Assembly: GCF_963675165.1 (NCBI RefSeq)
Contig: NC_087382.1
Coordinates: 3,821,963 to 3,885,962 of the forward strand
Direction of reading: 5' to 3'
Length of the DNA: 64,000 nt
Source of the DNA: Halichondria panicea
Lineage: Eukaryota; Porifera; Demospongiae; Suberitida; Halichondriidae
The position numbers and the translations under genes are program-made. The notes under the pieces are model-generated. The model saw only the letters and a program-made list of their open reading frames with translations, did not search any database and had not been told where the DNA came from. The number at the start of each line of letters is the position of its first letter. Position 1 is the stretch's first letter. Of the stretch, positions 58,201 to 64,000 are shown one piece after another.

Positions 58201-61200
58201 CAGAGGCTGTTGAATGTATATCATTATGTTGTTATTATCGTTTGTTTACTTTCATTGTGTTTCAATTTGGGATTAAAATCAAAAAGTATAAACCTCTGGT
58301 GGGACTTGAACCCACAATCCCTGGTTTAGGAAACCAGTGCCTTATCCATTAGGCCACAGAGGCTGTTCACTTTCACATATGTACTCTAACTTGTACGCCT
58401 GCATGGCTGTGTACTATGTGCTTCAGTCCCTTTGATGAATGTAACTTTATTTCAGGCTGAGGATTGACACTAAGAACTTGGTATTCCCTGCCTCTGTGCC
58501 TGGTCAGCCTGTATATCGTACAGCCATACTGTCTAACGATGGAAACACACCAATACTGTTTGACATACCTCAAGACCAAGAAAAGTACGTTAATACTTTC
58601 AACATACTTACTGTGTGCAATAACTATACAATAGCATTAAAGACGGCATATGGACAGTTTTAAATAACAGTTAGTGTTTGGCTCAAAATATCTCCACGGA
58701 AGTCGGTTGAAAGTACCGTTTGTAACTGGGTCTGATATGAAGCACCTGCAGTACATGTACCTCCCTGTAGAGTTCTTGAATACTTCCATCGTAGCCACTT
58801 CTAGTCCGCGCCAGGTTCCCTTCAGTATGCAGCTGTTGCCTGCTAGCAAATGAGTCTGCAGTGTATGTATACATAACTTGTAAATAGTTATACTGTATAA
58901 TTATAATTATGTTTATTGCTACACTTGAGCTAAGGGCTTGTGTTATTGTATGCATGTGTGAAATGAATGACCGGTTACAATTGAAGCTTCTATAATATAG
59001 CTATAGGCTGTGGGATGCACCATAATTATAGCTTACAGTGGTATTGATGTAGACCAGATCAGTGTTGCAATGAGACCAATAGTACTCTGTGAATGCATGA
59101 CCACTTATATCTATGGAGCACTCTCTCTCCTCTGAAGTGCAGTTAGGACGCTTTTGATCGAGCGAGTTAAATTGCTCTTGCATATTCTTGAGAAGAAAAT
59201 CTTGTTGACGTGCGAGTATACTAGACAGAGAAATGTTTTGGTGCACTACTTGACTGTTGAGCTCTATAATTTGACCATCTATTCTCTCTACAAGTAGAGC
59301 TAAGGTGATACTCTGAGCTACTACACATACTGCTAGAGTGGCTACGACGATTGCAAAAGCTATCAGACTACACTTGATCTTTTTTCTCTGTTTCTGCTTT
59401 CTTCTCCGATTAGTCAATATCTTTGTAGAGTACTGCAGATCATCACTAGTATGCGGTGATAACAGGTCCTGGAGGTCTTCTGGATTTTCGTATATATCTT
59501 CACCATCGCTGCTTAGAGGACTGTTAACATCTTCAGCGTAAGAGTCGTTCCACTGCATGGTCTTGTAGTTATTCAGTCACTAGCTAACGTTTGCTTTGCT
59601 GAAGTGAGAATCAACACCTACAGCTTTCAGTGTCAATAGACAACTGTGTTAATTCACAGGGGGAAGTTGTCATAACATCATACCCAAAAATCTTCTTGGT
59701 ATAATGTTATAACCTTAAAATATCAAATTTACTGTTTTTTCTTCATACATACAGTGTATTCAGTGTGAAGCCATCCCATGGACTCATCATAGACTCACAG
59801 CTCCTCGTATTGCAGCTGCTACCTCACGAGAGCAAGGTCTACAAACGTATCCTCTCTTTCCAGCTGAACGCAACTCAACTATGGAATGAGGTAAACATTA
59901 TGTAATTGATTTAGGAGGGTATAGATAATTAAGCCCCTTATGACAATCGATGGATTACCCAGATTCTGATCTAAACATCTTATGTGATAGACCGCTATAA
60001 AAGTTATTTTGTAATTGGTTAGGGTTTTGCCCAGTCAAAGATGCATTAATAGAGTTTGTTTAATATAAGATCAAAGGATAATTACATGTACATACAGTAA
60101 ATACTGTAACGGTTATTCTTTTTCCTTAGGAGTTGCTGCTGTCAGGTTCTGGGGAGGCCCCTTTAATCAAACTGGATAATAAGGTAAAGTGCTTCTATCT
60201 ATAATTACGTGAAAAGCTCACACCAGCTGAATTTTCCAGTTAACTGCATAAAACATTGTTATTAAATTGGTTCACAGAACTTAATTCCAGGGCCATTCTC
60301 AACACAAATCAACTTGTCAATTATGATTTCACTGTACATACTCTTTAGGGTGAGCTGTACTTCAAGCCTACTTGTGTGGGAGCCAGTTCAGCAGTGCCCT
60401 ACAGTATCACCAACATCTCAAGATTACCAGTCAAGTAAGCACACGTCAATATAGCCATACCTCTGGGATGTCCCCTTTTCATTGTTGTGTCACATTCAGT
60501 GTTGATGAGAATTGTTCATCACATACGTACATCACATGTTTATGTGTATGCAGGTTCAGGTGGACTTTAGAGGATGAGAATATTGGAGTGGTGGGAGTGG
60601 AGCCTGGAGCTGGGACCATACTCCCAAACCAGTCGCAGGTACAGCCTTAACCCTACAAAATTGATGGGTTTTGTCCCAATCCTAATCCAAGGCCATGCAT
60701 AGACAATAGGGGGCTTTAGGGGCTGAAGCCTCTCCCCCAATAGCCCTCCTATATTGGTTATCGTTTCAAGAGTTAGCACGCCTTGGGAACTCCGGGGGGA
60801 TGCATCATAAATATGAATGCTCCAGAATAAAGTTATGAAAACAGCTAGCTAGTGTACATGTAGGACGTGGAACCATGTTTGGATTATTCAGAGGAGGCCC
60901 TATAGATAATGAGTGGTTTCTTTGATTTGTTTGTTAAGGGAGCTCTACTATAGATTAACTTTTTCTACCATTCAGGAGCACACCTGGTACTTCACCCCCA
61001 CCGAGTGTAGCCAGTACACTCTCAAGGCTGTACTGGTCAGTAGCATCCAGACATCTGCTCTGAGGGGCCTGCAGACTAAACACAAGACTGTGCTCAACAT
61101 GCATGGACTGGGAACCAAGGGAGAGATTATGGTATGGTAATATTGTGTGTGGACAGTTGTACAAATGTATACAGATAGAATTTTTTTATACCTGCCATAC

Positions 61201-62827
61201 CAACAATTTTCTGATTTTCTAACGCGCTGACCTCTATATTATTTGATGAAAGAATTTGACACTTTCTAAATTTTGTAATTTGAAGGGTCTCTTTCTAAGT
61301 TTAGAACATCAGTGAAATTGAATCAATGATGCTCTGATTAAAATGCAACAAAGTACGTACATTGCAGCATGCTATTATAATCATTATAGCAACGTGTACT
61401 CCTCCACACAGTGTTCTCCTGCTAGTGTTGACTGTGGCACGGTGATCATTGGGACCTCCTCCCAGCACACCCTCACCCTGTCCAACCCCAGCCCCTGTAG
61501 TCTGGCTTACCAACTCTTAGTGGACTCAAGTATTGCACCACCTGGGTCATCTCTCAAGCAAGGTCAGTGCTATAGGCAATACGTACATGTATAGTAGTAT
61601 GCTGTACGTTGCATTTTACTGATGAAGTGTGTACCCCTCTATACTTATCTACATGTACACACACACACACACACACACACATGTACAGGCACAGTGGAGC
61701 TTAGTTCCAATGAGGGAGTGCTACCGGCCTGGACCCAGGAGAGAGTGAGGCTCACTGTACGACCGACCACCACACAACTCTATACCTGCACCCTCAAATA
61801 TCACCTTATCGGAGCAGCATTCAACAAGAATGGTACGTAATGCACATTGTACATGTTGCAACCATCACCTCATATGAAAATTAGTGTAATTCTAAAAGCA
61901 AAAATGCTACAGTACTAAATTAGTACTGTAGCATTTTTGCTAAGTAATTGACCTCAAGTGTGTAGACTAGTGTACACAGAGCCTATGGTGTGGTCTCACT
62001 GTCTTGTTTACGGTTCTCTAATAAGGTTTGCATTTCAAGTGAGGTGAAGTACATGTAACTTGCCAATAATTCTAACCAGTGTACACTTTACTTTACATCA
62101 CTATTTTTCTTAGCATCTCTGCCTTTGGCTACTGCTGACCTTTGTACTCTGAGAGTAGACGGGGTCTACCCTAGTCTGGAGGTGGTGGACATACAGGGAA
62201 TGGGTGTGGCCAACCAACACAGCAAAGCCGCACTCTGGGCCATGCTAAATATCGACAAGTAAGACAAAATTTCCAGTACAGTATTACTGGAATGTGTTAA
62301 TTTGCAAGCATCAAGATTGCTTTGCAAAACTAAAATCGCAAAACTACTGCTGGTACTTGTACCACGTATACCACGATCCTTGCCAGAACGCAAAAGTTAG
62401 ATCAAATTATCAAATATTTTGCTGGTCCATTCGCAAAGGATTTTCACTAGCAAATATTCTAGTAATACGGCATGTTAAAACCTCTAATTACCTCATCTTT
62501 AATTACCCTCCCCCCTAGTGTGAATGGAAGCCTTTGTGATGAGCCCTCGGATGCTGAGCTTCGTTATGCCATTGCCACTCGACACAGTATGCAGCGGAGA
62601 GTGTCTGTAAGAACTAGAGCCATTGTGGACTTTGACCTTGGAGCAGCCCCCCTGAATGCTGGGAGTAGCGTGGTGCACATTATGATGGAGAACAAAGGAC
62701 AAGTCCAGGCAGAATGGTGGGTATTATTTCCAGCGACGTTTACCACGTACATGCATTGTACATGTATAGATGTACCTATTGAGATGCTCTTTGTACACAT
62801 GCACGCACACACACGCACGCACGCACA

Positions 62828-62868
<41 letters not shown>

Positions 62869-64000
62869 ACACCCACAGGGCATTCCAGTTCCCCAGTGAT
62901 ATGCACCTGGAGCCAGAGTACTGGGCTGATAATGGACAGTTGGACGATGTGGAAAAACTCGAACTGAATATTCTCGATAACGAGTTATTCAGCGTTGATC
63001 CTAAGAGAGGCAGTCTAGAGCCTGGCGCTGTGTGTACTGTAGTGGCTAGCTTTAAACACAGTCACATTGGAACTAGCAGGCTTCCAGTTCTCCTCAAGAT
63101 CAACCGTGGGAGAGAAATACTAGTGAGATAGTTACTAGTTATAATAGTATCCTATGGAAAAATCTATAACTTTGACATGATAAAAGTCTATAAATTCAAT
63201 TATTGTAACTATAGTTATGTGAGATTGCTCTGTAAGTACCCGTATACATGCCGTATACATGTAGATTACATTTAAATGTTCTCTATCGGTGAACTTGGCA
63301 TTAATTTTGCTGTCTGTGCCCATACAGTTGAACTGGACAGGTGTGACTGTGGAGCCTGGTCGTTCCAACGTTCACTTCACCTCTCACTCGCACACTTTCA
63401 ATCCAGTCTCCATCGGATTACACGCCTACCCCAGACAGGTACAAATGCAGTGCTACTATACAGTAGTCTGTACAGAGCATAACGGTAGAATTTGCAAGAT
63501 TCCCAAATTACTTTTGTTGTTGCTTATACATGTAGTCTAGCTTGCTTAAAAATCTATGTTCAACACTTGTTATAACTTTTACAGTTTTGTATGACGGTGT
63601 GAACAAAGGGGCAATCATCAAACTGTTACATGTCTATTCTTATTATATGAGCTTTCCCCTTCCACCATGCAGGTGTACACACTGTACAACGTTGGAGAGA
63701 GTGCTGTAAGCTATGAGATTGACACCCGACCGTTGGACAGGCTGAAACAGACCAACTATTCCATGACAGTGCTGGAGTGTCTACAACCAAAGGGCCTCAT
63801 TCCTCGTCAGTCATCCGTGTCTGTAGAGTTTGTGTTTTCACCTCTGGAAGCCAAGAAATACATTGTAAGTATGTGTGGGTGGGTGTGTGTGTGGGTGGGT
63901 GTGTGAAGTTCATCAGTGTTTTATGTGCAGTGTATACAGTACATCACATTTTGTGTACTAAGCTGTGTGGTAGATTTCATTCAAACTGTCAGTACATAAC
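52294..64000 (+). CDS. CFAP65: CFAP65 (CCDC108)-like ciliary protein, 29 exons seen, 3' partial
   Basis: Exons: 52294-52451, 52514-52616, 52818-52984, 53297-53478, 53925-54044, 54270-54448, 54624-54968, 55190-55336, 55758-55812, 55982-56055, 56457-56603, 56716-56796, 56904-56976, 57170-57246, 57329-57382, 57587-57699, 58456-58584, 59755-59890, 60130-60183, 60349-60434, 60554-60638, 60976-61131, 61412-61562, 61689-61832, 62114-62258, 62519-62716, 62879-63122, 63328-63438, 63673-63864. Every phase agrees, giving about 1302 codons before the edge. The N-terminus (GWEPGGEYTKPFILKNVNLK), repeated Ig-like ASH/MSP-type folds (FGSVPVGT, VNFGNVELGKS), and the C-terminal segments (IVDFDLGAAPLNAGS, EYWADNGQLDD, RLPVLLKINRGREIL, VFSPLEAKKY) match the remembered CFAP65 family. 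CFAP65 is an axonemal/central-apparatus protein needed for sperm and ciliary motility. ATG 52294 was chosen because the family homology starts there. Confidence 0.9.
52633..52705 (-). tRNA. tRNA-Arg(CCT) in CFAP65 intron 2
   Basis: Read on -: acceptor GCCTCTG/CAGAGGT (first pair G-U, as in other metazoan tRNA-Arg-CCT), D-arm GCCTAATGGATAAGGC, anticodon arm CTGGT-TTCCTAA-ACCAG with anticodon CCT, and T-arm GTGGGTTCAAGTCCCAC. A box TGGCCTAATGG and B box GTTCAAGTC are intact. A TTTTA run follows 3'. Antisense to the host gene. Confidence 0.93.
53544..53680. repeat. Tandem duplication of about 68 bp in CFAP65 intron 4
   Basis: 53544-53611 and 53612-53680 share CACCTCTCTATTGAGACCAC and TACTGTCCCTACAATGCTAT. 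A third partial unit (CCACCTCTCT) follows near 53699. Confidence 0.9.
57709..57734. repeat. (CT)n microsatellite in CFAP65 intron 16
   Basis: Uninterrupted CT dinucleotide run starting just after the exon 16 donor (57700). Confidence 0.9.
57858..57930 (-). pseudogene. Degenerate tRNA-Arg(CCT)-like copy in CFAP65 intron 16
   Basis: Keeps the CCT anticodon loop and T-arm loop. The acceptor stem (CGCTCTG versus CATAGAA) has several mismatches and the anticodon stem has one (CTGGT/ACCAA). Likely a pseudogene or a decaying copy. Confidence 0.75.
57988..58060 (-). tRNA. tRNA-Arg(CCT), CFAP65 intron 16, copy a
   Basis: Identical in the mature part to the 52633-52705 gene. All stems pair. T-rich runs lie 3' (reverse complement of AAAACTAAAAC). 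Confidence 0.93.
58135..58207 (-). tRNA. tRNA-Arg(CCT), CFAP65 intron 16, copy b
   Basis: Identical mature sequence. TTTTT terminator 3' (reverse complement of CAAAAAG at 58124-58130). Its 5' and 3' flanks match copy c, so b and c arose by tandem duplication of a unit of about 156 bp. Confidence 0.93.
58291..58363 (-). tRNA. tRNA-Arg(CCT), CFAP65 intron 16, copy c
   Basis: Identical mature sequence, with the same TTTTT terminator as copy b. It is the copy closest to the acceptor of host exon 17 (58456). Confidence 0.93.
58637..59558 (-). CDS. Nested antisense gene: type II single-pass membrane protein, 246 aa, 2 exons
   Basis: Lies wholly within CFAP65 intron 17 (58585-59754) on the opposite strand. 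Exon 1 is 59558-59037 (174 codons, donor GTAAGC). Exon 2 is 58855-58637 after a CTGCAG acceptor, phase 0, ending in TAA. The N-terminus is acidic (SSDGEDIYENPEDLQDLLSP), followed by a basic cluster (RRRKQKQRKK), one hydrophobic helix (SLIAFAIVVATLAVCVVAQS) with no signal peptide, a heptad-like stalk, and a C-terminal region with sequons and cysteines (NCTSEERECS, NSCILKGTWRG, YCRCF). Inferred type II topology with an extracellular cysteine-rich head. Not recognised as a known family. Confidence 0.7.
61658..61682. repeat. (CA)n in CFAP65 intron 23
   Basis: CA dinucleotide run immediately upstream of the exon 24 acceptor (ATGTACAG, 61688). Confidence 0.85.
61897..61941. repeat. Perfect 45-bp palindrome in CFAP65 intron 24
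   Basis: Arms of 22 bp (AGCAAAAATGCTACAGTACT then AA, and the complement) around a single central A. Could extrude as a cruciform. Confidence 0.95.
62802..62876. repeat. (CA)n-rich repeat in CFAP65 intron 26
   Basis: CA/CGCA run ending at the exon 27 acceptor (ACCCACAG, 62878). Length variation here could affect splicing. Confidence 0.85.

Noticed and set aside
62472..63131. Single 219-codon exon spanning two CFAP65 exons
   Set aside because: It reads through a (CA)n intron; removing 62717-62878 joins two conserved segments in phase.

Overview
The window is animal nuclear DNA, most probably from an early-branching metazoan such as a demosponge (inference: intron-rich WDTC1-, DAPP1- and CFAP65-like genes, a compact layout, many short palindromic elements and a private tandem family of very large surface proteins). 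There are no bacterial operons, rRNA genes or CRISPR arrays.

Layout. (1) 1-2178, + strand: the last five exons of a WDTC1-like WD40/TPR gene. (2) 3190-44289, all on the - strand: five tandem paralogues (called BHR1 to BHR5 here) of an intronless gene. The product has a signal peptide, a parallel beta-helix ectodomain made of about 25-residue GGAI...SNSELTNN rungs, a cysteine-rich neck, a polytopic membrane module of about 9-10 helices and an acidic, proline-rich cytoplasmic tail. BHR1, 3 and 4 are open. BHR2 has two opposite 2-base frameshifts, and BHR5 has two deletions and a 1-base frameshift. Rung number differs sharply between copies (16, 11, 9, 2 and 5). (3) The spacers between BHR genes are themselves duplicated modules. 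They carry MITE-like inverted-repeat elements, a 36-bp minisatellite (10 copies in one module, about 31 in another), hairpins, decayed exons of a PIKfyve-type lipid kinase, and in one module a 2.2-kb insertion with a MULE-like element nested in it. (4) 47697-50622, - strand: an eight-exon SH2-PH adaptor gene of DAPP1 type. (5) 50739-52167: a second copy of the 2.2-kb insertion, without the nested element. (6) 52294-64000, + strand: at least 29 exons of a CFAP65 (CCDC108)-like ciliary gene that runs off the right edge. Its introns hold five antisense tRNA-Arg(CCT) loci, one of them degenerate, and a nested antisense two-exon gene for a type II membrane protein.

The main discovery candidate is the BHR array. 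It behaves like a hypervariable receptor locus: tandem paralogues, expanding and contracting ectodomain repeats, a conserved membrane and signalling part, mosaic sequence blocks that imply gene conversion, and broken copies beside open ones. Adhesion, self/non-self recognition or microbe sensing would all fit; the sequence alone does not decide. Exon structures were derived by hand from splice sites and phase and agree across every junction given. Protein family names rest on recognised motifs and remembered family sequence, not on a database search.
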